Shown in pieces: positions 22,029 to 32,700 of a stretch of DNA of 64,000 bases (within the stretch, counting starts at the first letter, position 1; the number at the start of each line of letters is the position of its first letter). Below the pieces are notes generated by a model. That model was not told the DNA's origin. It searched no databases and saw only the letters and a list, made by a program, of their open reading frames with translations. The stretch comes from Tubulanus polymorphus. Its lineage: Eukaryota; Nemertea; Palaeonemertea; Tubulaniformes; Tubulanidae. Position numbers and translations under genes: made by a program. Location of the stretch: positions 11,898,275-11,962,274 of the forward strand of contig NC_134032.1 in NCBI RefSeq assembly GCF_964204645.1, read 5' to 3'.

Positions 22029-25000
22029 ATGGAGTCGTTGATGAAGAGTTTGTTTCTGGTCGCTGTATTTTCATACAATCTAGGTAAATCTCTAGGTGAG
22101 CGCGCAAAAAATATCAATATAAATGAAGAAATCCCACACTTCGAATTTAAAATTATACGATCAAATTTATCATTATGAAACTACAAAGTTTCGGCTGTTG
22201 ACTAACAGCCATCATCAGGTGGAATGATGATGGCTGTTAGTCAACAGCCGAAACGTTGTGGTTTCATAATAATAAATTTGATCGTATAATTTTAAATTCG
22301 AACGGTGGGATTTCTTCATTTATCTACAGTATACACGGATTATAGTGTTTATGCGACAACTAATATCAATATTACTTAACATTTTGTTGATTTAGATGAA
22401 TTTTAGGAAAACTTCCAAACGAAACTGTTCGATCAGTGCTGTCGCGCAGGTGCTGATCTGGGGAACTCTATATTGAAAAATTGTCTCAAACCGTGCAATT
22501 TTACCTCATTTAACAGCCAGTATGACGCGTTGTTCCGGGACCCTAGCTAGGAATTTTCAAAGACAGCTGTGTATATAAAAAAGGAATACATCTCTAAAAA
22601 GAAAATGAACTTCTTGAGCCTAACAACCAAAAACCTAGCTTCGAACCCGGGCCTTCCGGCGTATTAGTCGAGCATGCTAACCGCTAGACCGTCATGATCA
22701 TGGAATTTGTATGTGTGTCTGGTCAGTCTCGTGACTATTTAGCTGTGGTGACCAGTCAGGTGTGATGACTGGTGGCCAGTCAGGTGTGGTGACTGGTGAC
22801 CAGTCAGGTGTAGTGACTATTCACTAACAAATATCATTTCTCTGATTACAATAGTTTCTAATCAGAACCTATCATCAAGCTAATCAGACCCATTTCACAA
22901 GGCAATTATCAATTCCGTGTTAAGTAGCAGTTTTATATAAGTTCACAGATGCGGGTAAATCTTCAGTATTTACTTGTATACTACAGTATCGGGAGACGTT
23001 ATCGACTCGACCTGTAGTAGAACACCTAGAGTACAGAATGGCACATCGGGCATCATCACAAGCCCTAAACATCCGAACAACTACGATGATAACCTGGTCT
23101 GTTACTGGTTAATTCGTACGCCCGAATACACGGTAAATATACAAATATTTGTGAAATGTTGGTCTTAAAAATCATTTCGTCGGGTTTTCTTTACTAACTC
23201 GTAGGGCTAAGATAAGTTTTGATTTAAAACCAGGGGCCAGTTGCCAGTCGTGACCTAAGTCCAAAAGCGGTCTTAAATCTTAAGACTGGTCTTAAGTTGT
23301 TAGATTGGCTATAGAACTAATTTTCAACATTAAGTCTAAGCTATGACTATGCAACCGGCCCCTGGGTTTAGTTCAATTGATTATTCTGGGTTAAAGTTGA
23401 GAACGGATCTTTTCAAACGGGTCCTGAACTCTGTAACCAACACGATTTGCTCGCTTAAGAATTACAATTAGATTCTAAAAAACATACATTTTTTGCAGAT
23501 GGTTGAAATATCATTTTACTCGAATTTTCGTATAGAGTCCACGAGTAGAGGTGGTTGTTTCGACTCGATATCGATACAAACCGGAAAAGGTAAAAATCTA
23601 AACACTGTTCATCACGCGAATGATTTTATTTACGACTTTAGTCTTTTAAGATATATTTCTTCATCAGCGAGTATATCAAATATTGCGGTTTGACTGCTCC
23701 TGATGATGGATGTATTTTTACGGATCCAGCTAGAAATTCTTAATTGATTTGTGTGTTTATCTTTACAGCATTTGGTGCTGAATATTGCGGCAGTACAGCG
23801 CCTACTAAACGTTACTATTCCGGTTATTACGTGGGCATCCAGTTTGTATCAAATGGCGCTAAAAGCTATCGAGGGTTTAAACTTTATTGGCGGTTATTAA
23901 AAGGTAGCTTATATAGTGAGAAGTTGATCATAGAATTCACAGGATCATGGGATCACAGATTACATAAAAACAATTCTATATATCTATTTATAGTTGATTC
24001 ATCATGCAGTAAAACACCTATAATACAGAATGATACATCAGGCATCATCACGAGTGCAAATTATCCGGGCTACTATTTTAACAATTTGAACTGTAGCTGG
24101 TTGATTATAGCACCCGAAAATATGGTAAATGCGTGTGAGATGTTGGACTTAAAAAAAATGATGTTGTCGGTTTTCTGCACTATAGCGCAGGAGTTCATCT
24201 GACCTGTGTAAACTGATCCTGCACTCCCGTAGACAACGCGATTGTTCAGTTTTTGAATAATAATTCGATTCCTAAAATTTTTTGCAGATGGTTGAAATAT
24301 CATTTGACTCGCATTTTAGTATTGAGTCCACAGTACGCGGTAATTGCTCGGACGCGTTGACGATAAAAAGCGAAACCGGTAAAAATCGAAACTGTCTTCA
24401 CAACGATTTTCATGATTCAAATGGTTTTATCAGATTTATTCTTTTATCAGGGAGTAATCGATATTGTGGTGTGGCTGCTCCCCGCAAACGAGTCCACGCT
24501 GGAAATGTGACAATCCAGTTCACATCAGGCAAATATAGAAACAAAGCCGGGTTCAAACTGTTTTGGCAGTTTGTACAAATCAAAGGTGCTTAACAATAAA
24601 ATTTGTTGAAAATGAAATATATGAACTGAAGTCTTAAATTTGAAATTGTTGGGTATAGTTTAGTTTCATTATATACTATATTTCAGATTCATATACGAAC
24701 AGTGTTTGGCCAGCAGTTGGGATCGGTTTACTACTCGCAACAGGCGTTACCATATCTACCATCCTCGTGCTCAGACGCCGCAGGAACCTGAGAAACAGAA
24801 AATCTGGTTTGTTAGCTATCATTTTACCTGAAACGGGGAAGAGTGGAAGGGGTATAGGGCCCCATAATTGTGTCGAATAAGATTTGATAACGGCGGTGTA
24901 CTGAGTCTACCAGAATATAATTTGACCGATGATTTCGGGAACAGGGAGTTCTAGTTTGAATCAGTGATATCTTATCTCACGTTTATCTAATCATTGCATA

Positions 25001-25711
25001 GGTAACAACAAGACGACCGATCCCGGGGATTTTATCTACCTCCAGGTTTGTAAATATAAATACATTTCCATTGTTTTCAATTTTTGATTTGTGAATATTT
25101 TTGTACATTGTTTACCGAATTATTTTTAGCCTACACCCGTTGGTGGTGATGACAGAATTTACACTACTCAGGGTACTGTCTACGAAGACATAGAAGACGG
25201 AGAGGTCTACGATAATGTAAATATCGTAGATGTTGTTAATGTCGCTGATATCAGGAACGTTACAGAAGATGACTACATTGTCGCAGATGTCAGAAAACCT
25301 CCAGAAGATGAATACGTTTTCGCAGATGCCAAGAACCCTCCAGAAGATACCTACATCATCTCAAACCCTCCAGAAGTTACCTACGCTGTCGCAGATGCCA
25401 GGAACCCTCCAGAGGATGAGTATGTTTTCGCAGATGCCAGGAACCCTCCAGAAGATGAATACGTTTTTGCAGGTGTCAAGAACCCTCCAGAAGATGAGTA
25501 CGTTTTCGCAGATGCCAGGAACCCTCCAGAAGATGAGTACGTTTTCGCAGATGCCAGGAACGCTCCCGAAGATGAGTACGTTTTTGCAGGTGTCAAGAAC
25601 CCTTCAGAAGATGAGTACATTTTCGCAGATGTCAGGAACCTACCAGAAGATGATTACATTGTCGCAGGCTCTGATGTCCTCGCCCACCAGATCACTATGT
25701 CCCGTATATAG
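22029..25711 (+). CDS. Two-CUB single-pass receptor with tyrosine-repeat cytoplasmic tail (9 exons)
   Basis: Exons 22029-22083, 22987-23132, 23499-23589, 23769-23903, 23994-24124, 24288-24585, 24687-24806, 25002-25045, 25130-25711 sum to 1602 nt, an exact 534 codons. The first exon encodes a signal peptide (MESLMKSLFLVAVFSYNLG). CUB1 (residues about 26-140) has Cys in STCSR, LVCYW, GGCFD and EYCGS; CUB2 (about 150-290) in SSCSK, LNCSW, GNCSD and RYCGV. A transmembrane helix (VGIGLLLATGVTISTILVL) is followed by RRRRNLRNRK as stop-transfer. The tail has FIYLQ, VYEDI and VYDNV (Grb2-type YxN), then about eleven copies of a unit like NPPEDEYVFADAR. CUB domains usually bind extracellular protein or glycan; tyrosines flanked by acidic residues suit tyrosine kinases and SH2 proteins (inference). 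No close named family recognised. An immune or adhesion receptor is possible. Confidence 0.85.
22121..22323. repeat. Long imperfect hairpin (about 95-bp arms) in CUB intron 1
   Basis: The left arm runs AAATGAAGAAATCCCAC ... GGCTGTTGACTAACAGCC and the right arm is its inverse, ending GTGGGATTTCTTCATTT. The loop is about 15 bp near 22215-22228. Similarity is high, with a few mismatches. No ORF. Confidence 0.9.
22629..22697 (-). repeat. tRNA-like SINE fragment
   Basis: On the minus strand a pol III A-box-like TAGCGGTTAGC and B-box-like GGGTTCGAAGC are spaced as in a tRNA. The anticodon and acceptor stems do not pair, so it is a tRNA-derived fragment rather than a working gene. Confidence 0.5.
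22752..22820. repeat. 24-bp tandem repeat, 3 copies
   Basis: CCAGTCAGGTGT recurs at 22752, 22776 and 22800, each followed by a TGACTGGTG-type spacer. Confidence 0.8.
23230..23365. repeat. Short inverted-repeat element in CUB intron 2
   Basis: The ends CCAGGGGCCAGTTGC and GCAACCGGCCCCTGG are inverted. The inner part has TTAAGACTGGTCTTAAG. Related sequence lies at the window start, at 28165-28312 and near 36.0 kb. Confidence 0.65.
24379..24450 (+). other. Candidate 72-nt in-frame intron (exitron) in CUB2
   Basis: Begins GTAAAAATCG and ends TTTTATCAG, with no stop codon, length divisible by three. The paralogous position in CUB1 is a true intron starting GTAAAAATCT (23590-23768). Splicing it out gives the compact spacing before YCG expected of a CUB domain and removes an unpaired Cys (NRNC). 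Confidence 0.55.
25250..25680 (+). repeat. 39-bp coding tandem repeat (tyrosine array)
   Basis: About eleven units of 39 bp, centred on GATGAGTACGTTTTCGCAGA, encode a 13-residue unit with one tyrosine each. Central copies follow an ADAR / ADAR / AGVK order, suggesting expansion in blocks. Two units are shortened or altered (DTYIIS, VTYAVA). Confidence 0.92.
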
Positions 25712-25770
25712 ATCTATTTTCATCGTGTAAATTATAAAGCATTTCTATATTGTATAAACTAACAATAACA

Positions 25771-25776
25771 AATAAA
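25771..25776 (+). terminator. Polyadenylation signal of CUB receptor gene
   Basis: AATAAA 60 bp after the stop codon at 25709-25711. Confidence 0.6.
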
Positions 25777-26053
25777 AGAGAAATATACTAACTTAAATAC
25801 CGAATTTGAATATAACAATTACAGTTGTTTTGTTCTATCTACTTTTTGTCGTTTTGGGGCCAATTGTCACTATATCAACTGTCCACCGGTTTACTTTAAC
25901 CATCAACTCCAGAGTCCGTGGTCTGACCAATGTTTGAGCACCTGGGCTATGGTTTTTGATGCACTGGGCACTGGCCAAGTCCATATTTGCCGCAATCGTG
26001 GGCGGTGCGTTTATTCATCTCTTATTCATGCGCTAAACACGTACATACTTACA

Positions 26054-26505
26054 TTATAGTTCACTGAAAATCCGATAGATGGCGACAATCAATCTAAACC
26101 TTTTTAGACCATTAAGAGAATGTTTAAAATCTCCCGAAATCAAGATGAATATATCAACGAATTGAAAATATGTTACTCGTAAATTAGTTAATGAGTCAAC
26201 GTAATTATTCATCTAACGTGATTGAAATTATTCATGACTGTATACTTTAGTCATGGATCCCAAAATTACCCGATTGAGCTGGTATCAGCGAAATAACAGT
26301 CGTTTCCTAATAAGTGCAATAACGTTAGACAAATAATAACGTCGCCTAATTAATGAATTTACGAGTAATTTGAATATGTTTTGAATGGATAAAGGTATCT
26401 GAAACACTAGATACTTTCATTTCGGGAGGTTTTCCTCATTTACTTTTGTATTTAAAGGGTATCATTTCGATGTCTTATCCCCTCTGTTGGATTTCCAGTG
26501 ATGGA
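26054..26505. mobile_element. Fold-back MITE, diverged copy
   Basis: Shares TTCACTGAAAATCCGATAGA and GATGTCTTATCCCCTCTGTT arms with the elements in the GPCR array, clearly older by divergence. It lies between the convergent CUB-receptor and glutamate-receptor-like genes. A B-box-like GGTTCGAATAC follows at about 26640. Confidence 0.75.
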
Positions 26506-26756
26506 ATTCATATAGATTTTTCGTATGAACTGCGACTCCTATTGATTAGGGTGCGAAACGGTTAGCCTAGTATTAGGTTCGGAAACGGCCTGTAAGCACT
26601 GATTTGGAGTGATATGGATAATGGACGGGTGTGCAAGGTTCGAATACGTTCTATGATAATGAAAATCGAGCATGACAATTCAATGGTGTACCCGTGATAG
26701 AAATAAAATCAAAGCAAAATTTATTTGATCCGTTTGATCGAATTACGAACAGTTGG

Positions 26757-29700
26757 TCATTCTGAGTCTAATTCCTTCAAAGTGCTGTCCATTAATTGCA
26801 GCTCGGTCTCCTGGTCATACTTATCCCTAACCGACAACCGATTCCGGTCTAGGGGGCGCTGCAGTGTAGTACTTGTTGATTGCGGGTGAATGATTGGACT
26901 TCCGCTCGATGGTGGCGTCGCTGGCGGCTCACGTTCAAACTTAAGCCGGCGTCGAGGAGTTTGTGGAGTAGAATCACGTGACTCCGCGCTATAATGTTTG
27001 CGATGGTTTTCCACAGACGCTTCCAGGGTGGGGAATGCCCCAGACGAGTGAGCTGCCGGTGCGCGACCCAATTTGCGCATTACCACGATGTAAAACTTCG
27101 GACAGAACTTGATCCCGGTTAACGTTAGTTGCGTTATGGCTAACGTAAGCGTTAGTATAACTATTCGCGTGTTGACCGTTTCAACAATGAAGTAAATAGG
27201 CGTTACCGTCGCCGTAATTAACAGATATATATAACACGAAGCGTTGACGTACGGTAACTGAGAGGAAGTGACGTCACCGATCGTCTGCGTCGATTTTTCT
27301 GTGAAATAAGAGGCCAACATGACGACACTCATCGAATAGGAAAACGCTATCAGTTCGAAAAGGTGAAACGGGTCGTCGCAAAATCGCAAGGTCAAGGTCG
27401 TTTTCGGAATGTCGTAGAGCTTGATGCCCGATTTGTCGACGTAAGTGCTCGCTAGGTGGAGCGCTGCGCCGACGGCTGAGAGCGCATGTGTGAATAAAAT
27501 CGGCGCGAAAAACTCGGCGCCACGTGCGTTGCAAAAATGGCGTAGCAGTCGCCTAGCAACGAACCGTTTAACTTGAAACGTCTGCGCGAGGAGCATGACG
27601 GGATGGACGGTGAACGTGAATTGAAATAGGAACGGTATCACCCGGCAGATGGGGCCGTCTGGTGGTAGTAGATACAACAACGGATAACAATAACCGAAAG
27701 CAGTCAAATAGACGAACGTGAATTTCAACTGTATCGATTTGATAGTCGGTAAATTCCGGAAAATTCCGATCGTCACGAGTATGATGAGCAAACTCAGATA
27801 ACCGATGATGACGATGATAAGAATGACGATGTTTAGAGGACAGAGTTTACCGATTGTGATATCAGTGTTTGGTCTACACCAGGTCTGGTTATCACTGGGG
27901 TAGGTGTGCTCCGGGCAATACGTGCATTCGACGGACATTGACATATTGGACACGTGACCCTCGGCACATGGGCGACACCCCCAGCAGCATTCAGACGGAC
28001 TGGGCAGCACTTCCTCACCTGGCGGACAGTAATCACTACATATTGATACTGGAACTGTGTTATCTGGAAAAGATCGATCATACACATTGATTAGGCTCAT
28101 GATGAACAGTTCGTTTATTCCTGCAAACCGTCTATAGTTTTAAACCCTATTTTGAAACAATATTCCATAGCCGGTTTCATAGTCATGGCTTAGGCTTAAG
28201 ACCTGTCTAAGGCCATCTTAGTTCTATAGCCGATCTTATATTTAACTAAATACTCATCTTTAGATTTGAGACAACTTTCTACTTAAGTCCCAACTATGGA
28301 ATTGGCCTCATACCATTTAAGGCTACCGTTACGCCATCTATACATTCTTAACCCTTTGTTATATACTTTGAGACCCGATCTCTATCTCTATGACTACCCC
28401 GTCGCTTGCGCCATCTATACCTACCTACACTGTTCCACTGTATTTTACTTTCGTCGAACTTCAGCGATGATCCACCATCATCTTGCAAACTCCAATTCCC
28501 GATCATAGCGAATTCCAACAGACCCGTGACGGCATTCTTTTGCACGTTCAGTATTTCGTATTCCGCCCGCTGGAGGTCGCCGCCAGGCCGGAAATTGATT
28601 GTTATACCGCCGAATCCTGGGAAGTCGGCTTTTGCAACGAACGGTAAAATGTCTCTATGTGTCAACAAACCGAGTTCGTGTTTGTGCCAAAGTTGTCTGT
28701 CGTTCAGGGCCATTATGAGAGCGGTGAGGAGAACCATTAGCGCATTGGCTGCATTTATGGGGGCTAACAGGACTCGAGTTTTATCTACGAGGTCCTCCAG
28801 TTTCAGCTCTTCCGAACAATTAGCCACGAAACCGTGCTCGGTGAAATTACACTTCCGGTGTATACCGACCGGAAGCGATCGCTTACGCCAATGCAAACGT
28901 TCGAATACGTACTGGCGCAACCAAGGATTGCCGTTGATCGCTTGACGTATAGTGCGGTCTTGCAAGAACTGTAGAAAGTCGTTGTCCCTGTACATCGGTA
29001 GACCGACCCCGATTATGCCCTGAACAACGCTTGCTTCCATTTCTAGCACGTTGGCGTTCGAGGCCCACGACTCGCAAGCTATCCAAGTGATACCTATTGG
29101 AACGTGAGGAAAAAAATACAAATTAGACAAGTCTATCAAAGTTATTTCTTTTACAAAATTAACTTTCTATCTTCTGTCTTCTTTTTGAATATTGTAGAAA
29201 CCACTTTAAGTGCACACATCCCACCAACTAGTGTTGATGAAGAGTGAATCCGGGAACACTGACCTATCATGGAGCTTCACCGGGGTCAAATACCCATGAA
29301 ATACCATAAATACCCATCACATCAAAAAAGTTATTATTTGTACATGTATAAATCTAAAAAAGGGGCAGTAGCATTGCTTTCGGGAGTATTGTTAGAAGAT
29401 TCGACTTTCGTTGTGAGTCAGGAAAAGAGCGATGGTTAACATGATTCGAATGCGGTGTCCTTGACGAATAAAATGAATTCAACGGGACTTGAACCCACCA
29501 CCTATCGTTTATGAGTCAAACACTCTATCCCCCAGGCTACGGAGACCTGACAGGTGTAATGGTGACAGGGTTTTTGTTGATCCGTGATAAATCAACACGA
29601 TCATATAAGATTCGCAATTGTCTCTTCAAAATTGACGCCCGTATTGATCGGAATGTTCAAAATACATCATTTTACTTACGGCGAAGATTTTGTCTGGACG

Positions 29701-32700
29701 CTTCGGCCAGTATCTGTTCGGCATGTTGCCAGTACATGAACAGTACGACGACCTTGACATTGTCGTCTTGTTTAAGGTGGGCGACGATCTTGCGCACTTG
29801 AGATTCCGCCTCCGGCGAGCGAGGGTTGTAAATCTCATCTCTGGCAAGACAAATCTCGCGTGTTTTCAGCTCCCGTTGCAGAGTAGCGATACCTGAAATC
29901 GTAAATCAAACATGAATAAAAATGAAGAAAAAGGTGAACACAAATACATTCGCTTTGTTTAAGTCTCGGCTGGTAAGAAAGCTACTGAAGAAGCCAACGC
30001 AATAACATAGAGACCAGTCTACGCTCGTGAGAACCAGACTAAGCTCAATTTGGTTACATTGCCAATCGAAAAAGTTCAAACCATAGTCATTTGTCCAAAC
30101 CCGATCTAACAATTTCAGAAAGAGTTTTTTTGAGTATCAAAGTATTTAAGGGCTAATTTCCTGAAAAACCTGAACTTGTCGACCTAAAAAAAGAATTGCA
30201 CTAGCAAACGTTGCGCAAATTACTAATGGGTTGGAATTGTTATTTCGAAAGCGGAAAGTAAACTTACAGTCTACTGTATACACACATAAAGTATACCAAA
30301 TAAATATTACCTGAAGGGCGTGTTGAGAGGGAGTGTTGAAAGTACCCTCTTTAGGACCAACCGATAAATTCATTTATCTCGATTGTTTTGTTCTAATGGA
30401 ACAAAGGGTTTATTTTGTTATCGAAATATTTGCGGTTTAAAAAAATGTTTGATATACGAAAAATACATAAGTATGTTTATCAGAAAAAGCCTGGCATCTG
30501 TGGTTTTTGCGGTAAAAGAAATGAGATAAAAGTTCGTGATAAAAACGAACAATGCGAATTTTCCAGCAGGCGATAGGGCGGTGGGCAATCTTCCAATTTA
30601 TAATCGGGGTACAATCATGTGGGGCAGTTTCCGACTGACTGAAAGGCAATTCTTTATATTTAGAAAATGTATTTTTCTGAGGGTGATGGGCAGCACATTC
30701 CGTTTGTTTATGCCGAGAAAAATCTTCGAGAAGAGATTTCAAGGAAACTTCTTCTGGTCAAAAGCCCTTCTACTAAACGAGATGGCACCCAAGAAGTGCC
30801 CTGACTCTTTTGTGCTGAGCCGGCCATCTTTAGGTAGGGAATTTTTAAAACCGCTGTTGTAAGTATAGTTTTAAAAGATAACTCGTTAAGTGGAGAAAGA
30901 CAGACTTATCGTGATGCATATCCCTGCGGTACTAGAGACACTTATGATAAATGGCAATACAGCAGGAAAGCAGGTAAGTGCGAGAGAGAGAGAGGAGAAG
31001 AGTGGGAGAGCAGCTGATAAACCTGTCTATAGGTCAATGACCTTGACATTCACTTGAGCATGTTTGAACGAAAGAAAATGTTCGTCTACTACTGAATAAT
31101 CATTTTGCTCTTATCACAGTCCAAAGTCAAATTCAATCCGCAATCTTTTTAAGTAAAAAAGATATTTTGGAACTCCGAGTTCTTACAAGGACGTTGAGTC
31201 AAGGTTGATACGGTTGAATAATTCATTGTAGCAGATGTTGCATTGTGATAATTAAAAGTAAATTGTTTAGACAGAAAAAAATGCGAAGCACGGTAGAGCG
31301 ATGGGATGGATGCATTTATAACCACAAATTGTGCCACACGCATGTTGAATATCCGGAGTGTCTATTCATGATCGAATGTCTACTAGCGCACCTGGTGGAT
31401 CATCACTTGCTGCAAGTGGAATCCTGTCGTTGTAGTTGATATTAGGATTAGGATTAGGATTAGGATTTTATTTACACTCCAACCATTTCTATGGTACATG
31501 GAGGGAGACTTATACAAAGTATACAATATTTACAATTAACAGAAAGTATAAACTTGTTTTGATAAAATATAACAAAGTTATTAACAATATATACATACAC
31601 TATTTACAACATACTAATTATTGGAGGGATTTATATACATCTAAGCCTTTTTTAATGAATTTTGCAAGGTGGATTGTAGGATTTCTTAGAATATCAAGAT
31701 TGCCAAAAGAGTTCAGATTCAGAATATCCTACTGCACACTAGTGACACCTGGTGAATCCCACATATCACAAGATTAATCCCCTGTTGCCACAGTTGCACT
31801 CCCCGAAGCCAATTCTTTATTGATGAATGATTGGCAAATATGGTACTGTATTTGTTCTCCGCAAAAGTGCTGCTGTGCTATTTTTTCGCTAAATGCAAAC
31901 ACAATAAATCGATTAATGTTAAAGGGTCGTCTGTTATCTGTAAGTGACGTATAAATCGGGTTCTGACGGCTATAAATCGCAGGTTGTACATGTACCATCA
32001 TTAGGGAAGCACTAAATCTAGTGAATATAATTGCATTGGCACATTTACATGTTAAGAATAAATTTCATCATTAAGATACCCTGGCCTATCTCGGGATTTC
32101 TAGTCAAAGCCAAGAACTGACGATGAAAAACCAATCCACCTGAACTGCTGAAGTTTATCTTTCCGTTCAAACGAACCGTTCACACAGTTTACACGGTTAC
32201 AAGTATTTTTGTATGCGTTTCTCAAACCTAAGGATTATAAGTTGTGTGTAGTAAGTAACGAGCTTAAGTATTTCTCCTCTAAAATACCAGAACTAGTTTA
32301 CTATCTTTCCGTGGTTTGTTGGAGAACATTTCTATGAACCACTCTACCGTAGGGCGAATTTATCTCATTTTTACAAATCTCAAGATCTTTTCGCTTAAAT
32401 TCGAAAACACGATTATCCGATGATTAATGGCCATCTCTCCAATTGACGTAAAATGCGGTATTTCATTCAAAAAGATTCGTATTTTTCACACAAAGCGCGG
32501 CGTGTGTAAAAATTGTTCCTCTTACTCAAATATAAGGAGAATCGTGAAGGGTTTTTGAAAATGTAGAACAGAGACACCAAGTACGCACTTGATAAGTTAA
32601 ATGGATTTCTGAAAGTCCATTTATCATAGTTATGTGGCTTTTAGAATGACATTTTGACAGCTTGCAATATCAGTGAGTTTTGAAATTTTCCGGAACTAGT

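Noticed and set aside
25250-25680. ITIM or ITAM motifs in the CUB tail
   Set aside because: The repeat tyrosines have Ala at +3 (YVFA, YIVA), which does not fit YxxI/L/V. Only VYEDI and VYDNV come near.
25230-25730. A 166-codon plus-strand ORF and a 79-codon minus-strand ORF over the CUB-gene tail
   Set aside because: Both are repeat-driven shadows. The frame continuing from the transmembrane exon by splice phase is different and ends at 25711.
27274-28087. Alternative-frame ORFs over the class C receptor exon
   Set aside because: They overlap the seven-transmembrane coding frame, which is clearly the real one by domain content.
22629-29545. tRNA genes on the minus strand near 22.65 and 29.5 kb
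   Set aside because: A- and B-boxes are present but anticodon and acceptor stems do not pair, so they are scored as tRNA-derived repeats.
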